Below the pieces are notes generated by a model. It had not been told where the DNA came from. It saw only the letters and a list, made by a program, of their open reading frames with translations, and ran no database searches. The translations under genes were made by a program, and so were the position numbers. Positions 6,832 to 17,472 of a stretch of DNA of 64,000 nt are shown piece by piece; within the stretch, counting starts at the first letter, position 1, and the number at the start of each line of letters is the position of its first letter. The DNA is from Candidatus Eiseniibacteriota bacterium. GTDB taxonomy: Bacteria > Eisenbacteria > RBG-16-71-46 > CAIMUX01 > WJJG01. The stretch is taken from positions 62,001-126,000 of the forward strand of contig JAGMBO010000054.1 in NCBI GenBank assembly GCA_023129715.1, given 5' to 3'.

Positions 6832-9171
6832 CTAGAGCTGCGTGCCGAACGCGAAGTGGGTCCTCCACTTACGCGTCTCATTGCCGTAGGCGTAGTAGAG
6901 CCCCAACGGGCCCAGCATCGGCACCTCGAGGGTAATGCCGACGCCGGTGCCGAAGCGCAGGTCGTTAAGCGCCGCATCGAGAACCGAATTCCAGGTCTCC
7001 CCCGCATCGAAGAAGATCACCCCGCGCAGCGGGTCGACGATCGGGAACTGCAGCTCGCCGGTTACCCCGAACATCACCTTCCCGCCGGGGAAGCGGATCT
7101 CAGCACCGGCGCTGTTGGTGTAGATGTTCTCATCGGGCACGGCATAGTAGTCGTCGTAGCCGCGCAGATAGTCGAGTCCGGTGACCCCACCAAGACGGAA
7201 GCGTTCCGCCGGCTCGATGCGTCCGCCACGATGATAGGTCTCCAGCAGGCCGGCGCGCCAGCGCAGCATGACGACCGGCGTCCAGAAGGGCCTGAAGTAC
7301 TGCCGGTGATCGAAGGTCATCCGCACGTAGTCGAGATCGCCGCCGAGCAGACCGCCGTTGAACTCGGTGCGCAGCGTCGTGCGCGTCCCCAGCGAGGGAT
7401 GGAAGGGATTGTCGGTCGAGTTGCGGTAGAGCGTGACGAACGCCCGCGAGAGCCGCCCGCTCCCCTCGCGCAGTAGCTCCTGGGTGTCCTCTTCGAGTTC
7501 GTCGATGTCCTCGTAGCGCGTGTCGGTCAGCGAGTAGCCCAGCGAGAGGCGCGTGTAATCGGGGAAGCGGAACATCCAGGGAATCCCGAAACGCACGCCC
7601 CCCCCGGCGCGCTTCTGCCAGTAGTTCTGGTTCTCGCCGCTGCCGGTGTAGATCTCACGGTAGTACTCGGCCCGATAGAGGTCGACGCCGACGGAGATCG
7701 GCCGCCCGAAGACCCAGGGCTCGGTGAAAGAGAGATCGTAGAACTCGCGCTGGCTGCCGTGTTCCAGCTTCAGGGTCACACTCTGCCCATTGCCGAAGAG
7801 GTTGTTGTGGCCGAACTCGATGAAGCCGGTCAGTCCTCCCTGGCTCGAGTAGCCGGCTCCGGCGGTGGCCATCACCGAACTCTTCTCCTTGACCCGGAAG
7901 GTCAGATCGACTTCGTCGCTCTCCTCCCCCGGCTCGAACTCCATTTGCACATCCTCGAAGTAGCCGGTGGCGAAGACATCGCGCTGCGAGCGCAGCAGCA
8001 GGCTGCGGCGCAGCAGACTGCCGGGGAAGAGGATCAACTCGCGCCGGATGACCCGCTCCTTGGTGGTCGTGTTGCCGACGATGCGCACATCACCCACCCG
8101 CGAGGGCTCCCCCTCGGATACCACGAAGGTCACCGCCACGCTGTCATCGACGACCTGACTGACCGGGTCGATCTGCAGTCCCGTCAGGTAGCCGCGCTCG
8201 GTGTAGAGATTGGCCACCGCCGCCAGCGTGCCGTCGATCTTGCTCTGATCGTATTCCTCACCCGCCACAAAGAGCGTCGCCGCGCGCAGCATGCGCTCAT
8301 CGAAGACCTCCGCCCCCTCCCAGGAAGGTTGGGCGAAACGGTACTGCGGGCCTTCCTCGATCCGGAAGGTCAGATCGACCCCCCGGCCGTCGGGGAGAAA
8401 GATCGGCTCGGCGGCGCTGACTTTGGCATCGCGGAATCCATGGTTGCGGTAGTACTCCTGAAGGCGGGCGACATCCTCGTCGAGCAGGCCGGCCGTGTAG
8501 CGGCCGCCGCGGAAAATGCGCAAGAGCCCGGGCAAGGGGGACTTCAGTTCGACATGGCCGCTGAGTTCATCGTCGGAGAGCACCTCGTTGCCAGCAAAGG
8601 AGACATGTCGGACCTTGACGCGCTCCCCCTCCGCGATCTCCACATGGATCAGTGCCCGCTGCCCGGTCGAGTCGGTGCCGACCAGCGTTTGCACTTGAGC
8701 CTGGGCAAACCCCTCGTCCCGGTAGGCCGCCTCGATCGTGCGCCCGGCGCGCTGCAGCGCGGGACGGCTGAGCATCTGGCCCACCTCCAGGCCGGCATGT
8801 TCGCGCAAGTCCTCGACGCTCATGAAGTCGTGCCCGGTGAAGGCGACGCGGCCCACGGGACGGCGCTCGTGGAAGCGGAATTCCAGGTCGACGCGATGCT
8901 CCCCCAGCGGGGTCACGGCGACCGCGACCTGGTCGAAGAGCCCGAGGGCATAGAGGGCCCGGACGCTCTCACTGACACGATAGGGATAGAGCAGACCGCC
9001 GGCCGCCAGACTGACCGCCTCGGCGACCAGCGCGGTGTCGACCCGGCTGAGTCCGACATAACGCACCGTACCGATCTCGGCGCGTTCGCGGGCCCTGGTC
9101 CCGCTGGAGAACAGCAGCAGGCTCAGGGCGCCGAGCGCCCCAAGCCGAAGCCATCTTCGAGTCGCATGCAT
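6832..9171 (-). CDS. bamA: Outer-membrane protein assembly factor BamA
   Basis: 779 residues from the ATG at 9171, which has an AGGAAG ribosome site 8 bases upstream; a GTG 24 bases further out is less likely. The start encodes a signal peptide (hydrophobic core LGALGALSLLLFSSG). Residues about 35-410 contain five POTRA domains. The remainder is a 16-strand barrel that opens with LSFTEPWVFGRPISVGVD. YLRGYDD near residue 650 is the conserved (V/L)RG(F/Y) loop-6 motif. It ends in HFAFGTQL rather than a terminal aromatic residue. BamA folds beta-barrel proteins into the outer membrane. Its own chaperone gene skp follows after 81 bases. Confidence 0.95.
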   Translation of the reverse strand: MHATRRWLRLGALGALSLLLFSSGTRARERAEIGTVRYVGLSRVDTALVAEAVSLAAGGLLYPYRVSESVRALYALGLFDQVAVAVTPLGEHRVDLEFRFHERRPVGRVAFTGHDFMSVEDLREHAGLEVGQMLSRPALQRAGRTIEAAYRDEGFAQAQVQTLVGTDSTGQRALIHVEIAEGERVKVRHVSFAGNEVLSDDELSGHVELKSPLPGLLRIFRGGRYTAGLLDEDVARLQEYYRNHGFRDAKVSAAEPIFLPDGRGVDLTFRIEEGPQYRFAQPSWEGAEVFDERMLRAATLFVAGEEYDQSKIDGTLAAVANLYTERGYLTGLQIDPVSQVVDDSVAVTFVVSEGEPSRVGDVRIVGNTTTKERVIRRELILFPGSLLRRSLLLRSQRDVFATGYFEDVQMEFEPGEESDEVDLTFRVKEKSSVMATAGAGYSSQGGLTGFIEFGHNNLFGNGQSVTLKLEHGSQREFYDLSFTEPWVFGRPISVGVDLYRAEYYREIYTGSGENQNYWQKRAGGGVRFGIPWMFRFPDYTRLSLGYSLTDTRYEDIDELEEDTQELLREGSGRLSRAFVTLYRNSTDNPFHPSLGTRTTLRTEFNGGLLGGDLDYVRMTFDHRQYFRPFWTPVVMLRWRAGLLETYHRGGRIEPAERFRLGGVTGLDYLRGYDDYYAVPDENIYTNSAGAEIRFPGGKVMFGVTGELQFPIVDPLRGVIFFDAGETWNSVLDAALNDLRFGTGVGITLEVPMLGPLGLYYAYGNETRKWRTHFAFGTQL

Positions 9172-9228
9172 CGCGGACTTCCTGCCCACCGGCACGCCCG
9201 CATCCTGCGGGCGTCCTGCTCCGTTGCC

Positions 9229-11742
9229 CTAGGCCTCCGTGTCGGGCACCAGTGAGTCGGAGGCATCCTCCGCACCGGAACCCTCCCCCGCGGGGGTCTC
9301 CTCTGCCGGAGACTCACCCGGCTTGCCTTCTTCGAATCCCATCACCTCGCCGCGCTTGGTTACCCGCACCATCGCCCCCGCCTTGAACTTCCCGCGCAGG
9401 ACCAGGTCGGAGAGCGGATCCTCGATATAGCGCTGGATCGCCCGGCGCATCGGCCGCGCCCCCAAGTCGGGATCGAAGCCTTTCTCCAGCAACAGCTCGA
9501 CCGCCCCGCGCGTCAGGGTCATGTCCATGTCCACATCGACCAGGCGCTCGCGCACTTGGCCGATTAGGATCTGGACGATAGCCTCCATGTGCGACCGCTC
9601 CAGGGAGCGGAAGACGAGGATCTCGTCGAGGCGGTTGAGGAACTCGGGATTGAAGACCTTGCGGACCTCCTCCATCACCGTTTGCTTCATCCTGTCGTAG
9701 GTCACGTCGGCGCCGTCGCGCGCGAAGCCGAGTCCCCCGCGTCCCCGCAGGCGTCGCGCGCCGATGTTGCTGGTCATGATCAGCACGCAGTTCTTGAAAC
9801 TCACCCGCCGCTTGAGGCTGTCGGTCAAGATGCCGTCTTCCAGCACCTGCAGCAAGATGTTGAAGACATCGGGATGGGCCTTCTCGATCTCGTCGAGCAG
9901 GACTACCGAGTAAGGCTTGCGCCGCACCTTCTCGGTCAGCTGTCCCCCCTCCTCGTAGCCGACATACCCCGGCGGCGCCCCGACCAGCCGGCTGACGGCG
10001 AACTTCTCCATGTATTCGCTCATATCGATACGGATCAGCGCATCGGGATCGTTGAAGAGGTAGCGCGCCAGCACGCGCGCAAGCTCGGTCTTCCCCACCC
10101 CGGTGGGGCCGAGGAAGACGAAGGTTCCGATCGGCCGCCGCGGATCGCGCAACCCGGCGCGGTTGCGGCGGATCGCCTTGGCGACCGCCCCGACCGCCTC
10201 ACGCTGGCCCACGATTCCCTTCTCGAGCTCGTCCTCCATGCGCAGTAGCTTGGCCGATTCCTCCTCACCGATCCTGGCGACCGGGATCTTCGTCATCCCC
10301 GCGATCACCTCGGCGATATCATCTTCAGTGACCCAGGTGCGCTGGGTGATCTTCGCGTCGTTCCATTCCTTCTTGATGCGGTAGTATTCCTGGCGCAAGC
10401 CCTTCTCACGATCGCGCAGGCTGGCCGCCTTCTCGAATTCCTGCGAGCGGATCGCGGCTTCCTTCTCCAGCGCGATCTGCTCGATCTTCTTGTCCAGGTC
10501 GCGCAGCTCCATCGGGAAGGTGCTCTGCGAGAGCCGCGCCCGCGCACCGGCCTCGTCGATTACGTCGATCGCCTTGTCGGGCAGGTGCCGGTCGGAGATA
10601 TAGCGGTCGCTCAGCCGGGCCGCGCTGGTCAGCGCCTCGTCCTTGTACTGCACGCGGTGGTGGGCCTCGTACTTGTCGCGCAGACCGCGCAGGATCTGGA
10701 TCGTCTCCTCCAGCGTCGGCGGATCGACGATCACCGGCTGGAAGCGGCGGTCGAGTGCGCCATCCTTCTCGACATGCTTGCGGTACTCATCCAGGGTAGT
10801 GGCGCCGATGCACTGGAGCTCGCCACGCGAGAGCGCGGGTTTCAGCATGTTGGAGGCATCGATCGCCCCCTCGGCGCCCCCCGCCCCCACGATCGTGTGC
10901 AGCTCATCGATGAAGATGATCGCATCCTGCGACTCGCGCAGTTCGTTCATGATGCTCTTCAGACGCTCTTCGAACTGCCCGCGGTACTTCGTTCCGGCGA
11001 CGACGCTCGCCAGATCGAGCGTCACCAACCGACGGTTGCGCAGCAGTTCGGGGACCTTGCCATCCACGATCTGCTGGGCAAGCCCCTCGACGATCGCGGT
11101 CTTGCCGACGCCCGGCTCGCCGATCAGGGCCGGGTTGTTCTTCTTGCGCCGGCACAGGATCTGGATGATCCGCTCGATCTCCAGCTCGCGGCCGAAGATC
11201 GGATCGAGCTTGCCCTCGCGGGCATACTGGGTCAGGTCGCGTCCGAATTGGTTCAGGCTGGGCGTCTCGGGCCGCTCATCGGCCTCCTGCTGCTGCCCGC
11301 TCGGATGCCCGCCGAGCAGCTTCAGCGTCTCCTCGCGGACGCGCTTGCGCTCGACGTTCATGTCGAGCAGTACCTTGGCCGCCACGCCCTCGCCTTCCCG
11401 AATCAGCCCGAGCAGCAGGTGTTCGGTCCCGACGTAGTTGTGGCCCATCTGGCGCGCCTCGTCGACGGCCAGCTCGAGCACGCGCTTGGCGTTCGAGGTA
11501 AAGGGGATCTCGCCGATGGTCAGCGTGCCGCCGGTGTGGGCCACCATGTTCTCTACACCTTGGCGGATGGCATCGAGGTCGAGTCCCAGATTGCTCAGCA
11601 CCGTGGCAGCGATCCCTTCGCCCTCGCGCAGCAGCCCGAGCAACAGATGCTCGGTGCCGATCGAATCGTGCTGCAACCGGCTCGCCTCTTCGCGCGCTAG
11701 GAAGATGACCTTGCGCACGCGTTCGGTGAACTTGTCATGCAT
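9229..11742 (-). CDS. clpC: ClpC-type AAA+ unfoldase
   Basis: 837 residues. Two ClpN repeats (residues 1-145: [14 protein letters not shown] and [14 protein letters not shown]) are followed by D1 with Walker A GEPGVGKT at 208-215. A UVR-containing middle domain ([19 protein letters not shown]) near 430 marks ClpC rather than ClpB or ClpA. D2 has [19 protein letters not shown] near 545. In Firmicutes ClpC unfolds proteins tagged with phosphoarginine by McsB and feeds them to ClpP. The mcsA and mcsB genes lie immediately upstream here. AGGGCAGGGAG precedes the ATG. clpP and ctsR are not in the window. The acidic C-terminal tail ([15 protein letters not shown]) is not conserved. Confidence 0.95.
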   Translation of the reverse strand: MHDKFTERVRKVIFLAREEASRLQHDSIGTEHLLLGLLREGEGIAATVLSNLGLDLDAIRQGVENMVAHTGGTLTIGEIPFTSNAKRVLELAVDEARQMGHNYVGTEHLLLGLIREGEGVAAKVLLDMNVERKRVREETLKLLGGHPSGQQQEADERPETPSLNQFGRDLTQYAREGKLDPIFGRELEIERIIQILCRRKKNNPALIGEPGVGKTAIVEGLAQQIVDGKVPELLRNRRLVTLDLASVVAGTKYRGQFEERLKSIMNELRESQDAIIFIDELHTIVGAGGAEGAIDASNMLKPALSRGELQCIGATTLDEYRKHVEKDGALDRRFQPVIVDPPTLEETIQILRGLRDKYEAHHRVQYKDEALTSAARLSDRYISDRHLPDKAIDVIDEAGARARLSQSTFPMELRDLDKKIEQIALEKEAAIRSQEFEKAASLRDREKGLRQEYYRIKKEWNDAKITQRTWVTEDDIAEVIAGMTKIPVARIGEEESAKLLRMEDELEKGIVGQREAVGAVAKAIRRNRAGLRDPRRPIGTFVFLGPTGVGKTELARVLARYLFNDPDALIRIDMSEYMEKFAVSRLVGAPPGYVGYEEGGQLTEKVRRKPYSVVLLDEIEKAHPDVFNILLQVLEDGILTDSLKRRVSFKNCVLIMTSNIGARRLRGRGGLGFARDGADVTYDRMKQTVMEEVRKVFNPEFLNRLDEILVFRSLERSHMEAIVQILIGQVRERLVDVDMDMTLTRGAVELLLEKGFDPDLGARPMRRAIQRYIEDPLSDLVLRGKFKAGAMVRVTKRGEVMGFEEGKPGESPAEETPAGEGSGAEDASDSLVPDTEA

Positions 11743-11848
11743 CGCTCCCTGCCCTCACTCCCTCCAGGCGCATCCGGGCCCGCCCGGGTTGTTCTCCTCA
11801 CTTGCACTCACCGCACCGGGCGCACGCCTCAGCGCCCCTCAGTCACGC

Positions 11849-12976
11849 TCAGCAACCCTTGGCGGCCAGGCGCTCCCGGATCCAACGGGCCCGCTGGACA
11901 TTGCGTTCCCGGGAACTCATCTCGTGTCCGGCCATCAGTTGCAGGTGCGCCGGCTGGGCGCAGAGTAGGATCTCGTTGAGCGTGCGCACGCGCGGACATC
12001 CGGAGAGCTCGAGGGTCACGCCGAACCGCACGGCCGAGGCCAGCCCGATCACCTCCTCAGAGGAGAGCATATGGGCGTGTCCCAGCGCACCCAGGGCGCG
12101 CATGACCTTGTCACGGACCTGGTCTCCGGCATCCTTGAGCAGGACATCCCGGGCCTTCTCTTCGTAGTCGAGCACCTGATGGATGACCCGCTCGAGATTG
12201 AGCAACGTCTGCGATTCCTTCTCCCCCAAGGTGATCTGGTTTGAGATCTGGAAGAAGTTCCCAAGCACGTCGGTGCCCTCGCCATAGAACCCGCGTACGG
12301 CGAGGCCGACTTGGCCCACTCCGGCAAGGACCTTCTTGATCTTGCCGGTCAGCACGAGAGCCGGCAGATGAATCAGCACCGAAGCGCGCATGCCCGTTCC
12401 GACATTCGTCGGGCAGGCGGTCAGGTACCCGAAATCGTCGAAGAACGCATACTCGAGCTGCGCCTCCAGGGAGTCGTCGATCCGATTCGCCTGCGCGTAG
12501 CACTCATCGAGCTGAAACCCGGCCCGCAGCACCTGGATCCGCAGATGGTCCTCCTCGTTGACCATCACGGCGGCGCGCTCATCAGCCGAAAAGGCCAGTC
12601 CGCGGTGGCGTCCATCGCGGGCCAGATCGTGGCTCGCCAGATGGCGCTCGAGGAGAAACTGGCGCTCGAGCGCCCCGAGACTCTCCATCGGGTAGAGTTC
12701 CGTCTGGGCGAACTCGGGCACCTGCGCGAGGCCCTGCGAAACCCGCTGCATGATCCGATCGAGCTCCTCGGCCAAGGCCCGCGGCGGGAAACGGTGACCC
12801 TTGAGATTGCGGGCGAGGCGCACCCGCGTGCTCAGAATGGCGTCCTGCAGCGGCCCCTGCTCGTGGAACCACAGACCCTCGCCTTGGAGCATTTCCGCCA
12901 CCGGGAGGCTGGTCTTCAGCCCGCCCCCCTGGCCCTGCGCCTCCGCGCCTCTACCTTGGCTGCCCGAATCGTTCAC
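11849..12976 (-). CDS. mcsB: Protein arginine kinase McsB
   Basis: 375 residues from a GTG at 12976 with GGGGAGG upstream. It is a phosphagen-kinase fold enzyme. ILSTRVRLARNL (residues 47-58) holds phosphate-binding arginines, VNEEDHLRIQ (139-148) the catalytic region, and the reactive cysteine is C188 in TACPTNVGTGMRAS. The C-terminal part with VRTLNEILLCAQPAHLQ matches the McsB phosphoarginine-sensing domain. McsB phosphorylates arginines on damaged proteins and on regulators, marking them for ClpC-ClpP. The first 25 residues are Gly/Gln-rich and not conserved, so the true start may be a little downstream. Its activator mcsA ends 3 bases before it. Confidence 0.95.
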   Translation of the reverse strand: MNDSGSQGRGAEAQGQGGGLKTSLPVAEMLQGEGLWFHEQGPLQDAILSTRVRLARNLKGHRFPPRALAEELDRIMQRVSQGLAQVPEFAQTELYPMESLGALERQFLLERHLASHDLARDGRHRGLAFSADERAAVMVNEEDHLRIQVLRAGFQLDECYAQANRIDDSLEAQLEYAFFDDFGYLTACPTNVGTGMRASVLIHLPALVLTGKIKKVLAGVGQVGLAVRGFYGEGTDVLGNFFQISNQITLGEKESQTLLNLERVIHQVLDYEEKARDVLLKDAGDQVRDKVMRALGALGHAHMLSSEEVIGLASAVRFGVTLELSGCPRVRTLNEILLCAQPAHLQLMAGHEMSSRERNVQRARWIRERLAAKGC

Positions 12977-12979
12977 GCC

Positions 12980-13543
12980 CTAAGCCTCCCCGTCCTCGCC
13001 GCCGCCACCCTCCCCCGGCGAGGGAGCCGCCGAGGGGGAATCGGCCCGGGTCGCATCGAGAGCTCGGATCTCGTCTCGCAAGGCTGCCGCCCGCTCGTAT
13101 TCCTCCCGCTCGATCGCCCGCTGCAGATCCTCGTGCAGTTTCTGGACGCGCTGCCGGCGTTCATAGAGGTGTCCATCCTTGCCGGGCGCCTTGCCGACAT
13201 GCCGGACAGACCCATGGACACGCCTAAGAAGGTGCTTCAACTGTGCGCCGAAATCAACGTAGCAGCTAGCACATCCGAGCCGTCCAGTTCGCATGAACTC
13301 GCTGTAGTGGAGACCGCAGTCCGAGCACTGGACGCCGCTCAGCTTGGCGCTGCCCTCGGGGTAGAGGTTCTCCGCCATCCAGATGAACTGACTGGCGAGG
13401 GAGGCCTTCCCCTGGTCGAGCATCGAATGAAACCCCTTCTCCCGCGCGCACTTCTCGCAGAGGTGGAGTTCGGTCACCGCGTCATTCCTGACTTCCTTGA
13501 TGTGGATGACCGCATCCGCATGTCCGCAGAGCTGGCACTTCAT
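12980..13543 (-). CDS. mcsA: McsA-like zinc-finger activator of McsB (UVR motif)
   Basis: 187 residues. The start MKCQLCG and HLCEKCAREKG, followed by VQCSDCGLHYSEF and LGCASCYVDF, supply four CxxC pairs for zinc. A C-terminal UVR motif, REEYERAAALRDEIRAL at about 143-159, is the usual ClpC/UvrB contact element. McsA binds metal and activates McsB kinase. The start overlaps the lolD stop by 4 bases, and McsB starts 3 bases after its stop. The last 25 residues are low-complexity (SAAPSPGEGGGGEDGEA). Confidence 0.9.
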   Translation of the reverse strand: MKCQLCGHADAVIHIKEVRNDAVTELHLCEKCAREKGFHSMLDQGKASLASQFIWMAENLYPEGSAKLSGVQCSDCGLHYSEFMRTGRLGCASCYVDFGAQLKHLLRRVHGSVRHVGKAPGKDGHLYERRQRVQKLHEDLQRAIEREEYERAAALRDEIRALDATRADSPSAAPSPGEGGGGEDGEA

Positions 13544-14280
13544 CCCTCGGACCCTCTCTCAGACGAGGCCGTGCGCCCCTGCCGGCCGGAGGCCCCAGCT
13601 TCACCGTGGGGCTTCAGCACGCCGTCCTCCAGTCTCCATCTTGTATCGGCCATTTGCGCCAGGTATTCATTGTGCGTCGCCACCACCCAGCTCTGTTGGC
13701 CCTTTCGAGCGACCGAATATAGCAACTGATACAATCGCTCGCCAGTTTCGCGATCGAGATTCCCGGTCGGCTCGTCGGCCAGAATCAGCCGGGGCTCGTT
13801 CGCCAATGCCCGTGCCAGCGCGACGCGCTGCTGCTCGCCGCCCGAGAGCTGCGCCGGGCGGTGGTGGCTCCGTAGCTCCAGTCCCACCAGGCTCAAGAGC
13901 TCCCCGGCCCGTTTCCAGGCCGCAGCACGATCCCGCCCGGCAATCAGCTGCGGGAGCCCCACGTTCTCGAGCGCGGTGAACTCGGGTAGCAGGTGATGAT
14001 ACTGGAAGATAAAGCCTACGTAGCGATTACGCAAGGCGGCCCGACTCTCATCGTCGGGCTCGGTGACCTCGGCCTGCCCATAGCACACCCGTCCTCGGTC
14101 GGGGCGATCCAATGCTCCAAGTAAATGCAACAAGGTGGTCTTCCCTGACCCCGAGGCTCCCAGAATGGCTACGATTTCCCCCGGATGAACCCGCAGGTCG
14201 ACGCCTCGCAAAACCTCCAGGCGCCGGCCTCCCGAGGGAAACCCCTTCCAGAGATCTTGAACCTCGAGAATCGTCTCCAA
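13540..14280 (-). CDS. lolD: Lipoprotein-releasing ABC transporter ATPase LolD
   Basis: 246 residues from a TTG at 14280, chosen because AAGGGAGAG lies about 6 bases upstream and the product then has the usual LolD length. A longer frame reaches 14529 but would run inside the permease gene. Walker A is GASGSGKTT, the Q-loop is [18 protein letters not shown], the signature is [15 protein letters not shown], Walker B is [12 protein letters not shown], and the H-loop follows at THN. With the upstream LolC-type permease it should extract lipoproteins from the inner membrane for delivery to LolA. The stop overlaps the mcsA start (ATGA). Confidence 0.93.
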   Translation of the reverse strand: METILEVQDLWKGFPSGGRRLEVLRGVDLRVHPGEIVAILGASGSGKTTLLHLLGALDRPDRGRVCYGQAEVTEPDDESRAALRNRYVGFIFQYHHLLPEFTALENVGLPQLIAGRDRAAAWKRAGELLSLVGLELRSHHRPAQLSGGEQQRVALARALANEPRLILADEPTGNLDRETGERLYQLLYSVARKGQQSWVVATHNEYLAQMADTRWRLEDGVLKPHGEAGASGRQGRTASSERGSEG

Positions 14281-14330
14281 GTTTCGTCTCTCCCTTCCCT
14301 TCGCTCCCAAGTCCCCGGCGCGGGGGTTCC

Positions 14331-16061
14331 CTACTCGTCTCGAATCGCCTCGACCGGGTCGAGCTGCGCGGCCCGCCACGCCGGGTAGAGGGTCGAAAGC
14401 GCCGCGATCACGAGCACGGAGACGACGATCAGCCAGATATCCCCCCAGACCACCTCCACCGGAAGAGTATCGATGAAGTAGATGTCTCCGGGCAGGCGGA
14501 TGATCTCGTAGCGCTCGATGATGTGGCAAATCCCCAATCCGGCCCCCACGCCGAGGGCCGTTCCGGCGAAGGCCATCACCCAGCCCTCGAGCACGAAGAT
14601 GCGCAGAATCGCGAGCGCGCTCGCGCCCATCGACTTCAGGATTCCGATCTCGCGACGTTTCTCGGTGACGAGCATCACCAGCGAGCTGGCAATGTTGAAT
14701 CCCGCCACCAGGATGATCATGATGAGGATAATGAACATCGCCCGCTTCTCGGTGCGCATCCAGGCGAAGAGATTCTCGTTCAATTCGATCCAGTTATTCG
14801 CGTAGTAGGGGAACCCCCCGAGCTCGGCGGTCATCTCCTCGGCCACCTGCGGCGCGCGGTCCATGTCGTGGAGCCGCACTTCGATTCCGCTGACCCGCTC
14901 CTCCAGACCGAAGAACGCCTGCGCCTCGGCAAGATCGATATAGGCCATCGAGGCATCAAAATCGTACATCCCCGATTGAAAAATCCCACACAGGCGAAAT
15001 CGGCGCATGCGCGGCACGAAGCCCAGCGGCGTGCGCCGGGTCTCCGCCGGACTGACCAGCACCACCTCTTCCCCCACCCCAATGCCCAGTCCCTCGGCGA
15101 CGTACTTGCCGAGCACGATCCCGGGAAGACCTCCCGCCACGCGGGCGAGCCCCGGGTCGCGCCGGCGCTCACCGACGTACTCCGGCAAGGAGGTCACGCG
15201 CGCCTCTTCCTCCCAGCGGATCCCCTTGACCACCGCCCCTTCGGCCAGCCGCCCCGCTGAGAGCATCGCCTTGCCATAGACGAAGGGCGCCACCGCCGCG
15301 GCTTCGGGATGCCCCGCGAGCACCGCCGCCAGACTGTCGGCGCCGGCGATCCCCTGCTGTCCGAACCGCAGGACGAGCACGTGAGCGTTGGTGCCGACGA
15401 TCCGCGAGCGCACCTCCGAATCGAACCCGGTCATCACCGCCAGAACGACGATCAGCGCACAGACCCCGAGCGCAATGCCGCCCGCCGCGAAGTAGCTCGT
15501 CGCCGAGTGCAAGGCGCTCTCGCGTCGGCTGAAGAGATAACGCAGGCCGACAAACGTGACCAGCCGTTCATCACCCCTTTGCCCGCCCCCGCTGAGGCCA
15601 CGCGCGAATTCGGGCAGCAGGATGCGCCCGATCACCCAGCGCCCCAGCCAGACGAGCAAGACCAGCGGCAACCAGAGGGGCAACAGCAGCCCGCCGAGGA
15701 ACCCCACCAGCAGGCGCAACGCGCCGTACCCCCTCCCTGGCCGTGTCCCCCAGCGGCGCGGTAGGACCCACCGGCCCAGGCCGCTCGCCAGCAAGAGGAC
15801 GCCGCGCATGCCGACCAGCAGGGGAAAGAGCACCAGGCCGGGGATCCCGAGCAGCACCCACCCGAACCGCCCCAGGGCGAAGCGCCGCCCAAGCGATTCC
15901 TCGCTGAACTGCAGCAAGCCGTCGGAGCAGAGACGCAACGCCTGGAGGAGCAGGAAAGGCCCCACCCAGATGGGCACGCCGACCCAGAGCAACAGGCGCT
16001 TAGCGCTGCTTCCGAGCACGCCCCTCGGCACGCCCCTCGCCTCGCCCCTCGCCTCACCCAT
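14331..16061 (-). CDS. lolC: LolC/LolE-type (FtsX family) permease with long N-terminal membrane extension
   Basis: 576 residues, against about 400 for usual LolC/E. The family domain begins only at about residue 168 (TFVGLRYLFSRRES) with the first canonical helix at 190-210. A periplasmic domain follows with MYDFDASMAYIDLAEAQAFFG, and then three C-terminal helices ending DPVEAIRDE. Residues 1-165 add three hydrophobic stretches (about 22-43, 65-92, 114-148) that are not part of known LolC/E. Only one such permease is seen, so it may work as a homodimer like LolF. The start overlaps the purF stop by 8 bases (ATGGGTGA). The 5' end carries a GEARGEARG repeat. Confidence 0.88.
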   Translation of the reverse strand: MGEARGEARGVPRGVLGSSAKRLLLWVGVPIWVGPFLLLQALRLCSDGLLQFSEESLGRRFALGRFGWVLLGIPGLVLFPLLVGMRGVLLLASGLGRWVLPRRWGTRPGRGYGALRLLVGFLGGLLLPLWLPLVLLVWLGRWVIGRILLPEFARGLSGGGQRGDERLVTFVGLRYLFSRRESALHSATSYFAAGGIALGVCALIVVLAVMTGFDSEVRSRIVGTNAHVLVLRFGQQGIAGADSLAAVLAGHPEAAAVAPFVYGKAMLSAGRLAEGAVVKGIRWEEEARVTSLPEYVGERRRDPGLARVAGGLPGIVLGKYVAEGLGIGVGEEVVLVSPAETRRTPLGFVPRMRRFRLCGIFQSGMYDFDASMAYIDLAEAQAFFGLEERVSGIEVRLHDMDRAPQVAEEMTAELGGFPYYANNWIELNENLFAWMRTEKRAMFIILIMIILVAGFNIASSLVMLVTEKRREIGILKSMGASALAILRIFVLEGWVMAFAGTALGVGAGLGICHIIERYEIIRLPGDIYFIDTLPVEVVWGDIWLIVVSVLVIAALSTLYPAWRAAQLDPVEAIRDE

Positions 16062-17472
16062 CGCCTACCCCCGTGACCATTCGACACCCGCGATGCGCGC
16101 CGCGCCTGGCCGGGATCTCGGTCGGATAATCGCCGGTGAAGCAGGCCAGGCAGTAGTCCTGGGGCCGCCCGACACACCCGAGCAGGTCACCCTCGGTCAA
16201 GTAGCCGAGACTAGTCGCGCCGGTGAATCCCCGGATCTCCTCAACCGACTGATTGGCCGCGATCAGCTCATCCCACGTTGGGGTGTCGATGCCGTAGAAG
16301 CACGGATGGCAAATCGGCGGACTGCTCACCCGCAAGTGCACCTCGCGCGCGCCGGCGCGCTGGATCAGCCCGATGAGCTGCCGGCTGGTCGTGCCCCGCA
16401 CGATCGAGTCGTCGACCACCACCACGCGCTTGCCCGCCAAGACCTCACGCACGGCGTTGAACTTCACACGCACCGCGTTCTGCCGCCCCGCGGAACCCCG
16501 CTGAATGAAGATGCGCCCGACGTAGTGATTGCGGATCAAGCCGAATTCGAACGGAATCCCGCTCTCCCTGGCATACCCGAGGGCCGCGCCGTTGGAGCTG
16601 TCGGGCACCGCGATGACGATATCCGCCTCCACCGGGTGGCGGCGGGCGAGCGCGGCGCCGAGGCGCCGGCGCACCCGATCGACCGACTCACCGAAGACCT
16701 GGCTGTCGGGCCGCGAGAAGTAGATGTGCTCGAAAATGCACTGCCGCCGCGGCCCCGCGGGATGGAGCTGGCTTACCTCGACCTCACCGCCATGCACGAC
16801 GACGAGTTCACCCGGCTGGATCTCCCGCTCGATTCTTGCCCCGAGGATATCGAAGGCGCATGTCTCGGAAGCGAGGTAGATTCTCTCTGCCGCCCGGCCG
16901 AGCACGAGCGGCCGGAAGCCCATCGGATCGCGGTAGCCGAGGAGTGTCTCCTCGTCCATCGCCAACAGCGTCATCGCCCCCCGGACCTCACCCAACGCCT
17001 CGCTCATCCGCGCAACCATGCCGCGCTTCGGCGAGCGGGCGGCCAAGTGGAGCAGGATCTCGCTATCGGTCGTCGTCTGGAAGATGCTGCCCATTCCCTC
17101 GAGCCGGCGCCGCAGCTCAGCCGCACCGACCAGTGTGCCATTGTGGGCGATCGCCAGCTTGCCGCCGCGACAATCGACGAGCAGCGGCTGCACATTGCGC
17201 AGCTTGGTCGCCTTCCCGGACGTCGCATACCGGTTGTGACCGATGGCCATGTGCCCGGCGAGGTATTCCTTGGCCTTCGGACTGAAGACCTCCGCCACCA
17301 GGCCGAGCCCTCGATGAACGCGCGTCTTCAGGCGGCTGCGACTGACGATGCCGGCCCCCTCCTGCCCCCGGTGTTGCTGCGCGTAGAGGCCCAGATAGAC
17401 CGCCTCCACGACATTGCCCCCGTCGGTCGCCACGGCGCCGATCAAACCGCATTCGTGTCGCAACTCATCCAT
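16054..17472 (-). CDS. purF: Amidophosphoribosyltransferase PurF
   Basis: 472 residues from the ATG at 17472 ([14 protein letters not shown]). This start leaves a 7-residue propeptide, so C8 becomes the N-terminal glutaminase nucleophile. GGAGGA lies upstream, and an ATG 27 bases earlier is possible. The PRPP motif [14 protein letters not shown] is present. Cysteines in RRQCIF, CHPCFYG and YCLACFTG match the positions of the 4Fe-4S ligands of Bacillus PurF, so an iron-sulphur form is likely. It makes phosphoribosylamine from PRPP and glutamine, the first committed step of purine synthesis. It overlaps purB by 8 bases upstream and the lolC-type gene by 8 bases downstream. Confidence 0.95.
   Translation of the reverse strand: MDELRHECGLIGAVATDGGNVVEAVYLGLYAQQHRGQEGAGIVSRSRLKTRVHRGLGLVAEVFSPKAKEYLAGHMAIGHNRYATSGKATKLRNVQPLLVDCRGGKLAIAHNGTLVGAAELRRRLEGMGSIFQTTTDSEILLHLAARSPKRGMVARMSEALGEVRGAMTLLAMDEETLLGYRDPMGFRPLVLGRAAERIYLASETCAFDILGARIEREIQPGELVVVHGGEVEVSQLHPAGPRRQCIFEHIYFSRPDSQVFGESVDRVRRRLGAALARRHPVEADIVIAVPDSSNGAALGYARESGIPFEFGLIRNHYVGRIFIQRGSAGRQNAVRVKFNAVREVLAGKRVVVVDDSIVRGTTSRQLIGLIQRAGAREVHLRVSSPPICHPCFYGIDTPTWDELIAANQSVEEIRGFTGATSLGYLTEGDLLGCVGRPQDYCLACFTGDYPTEIPARRGAHRGCRMVTGVGDG

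Noticed and set aside
14281-14529. N-terminal extension of lolD to 14529
   Set aside because: It would lie wholly within the permease gene in another frame, has no homology, and a TTG with a strong ribosome site at 14280 gives the expected length.
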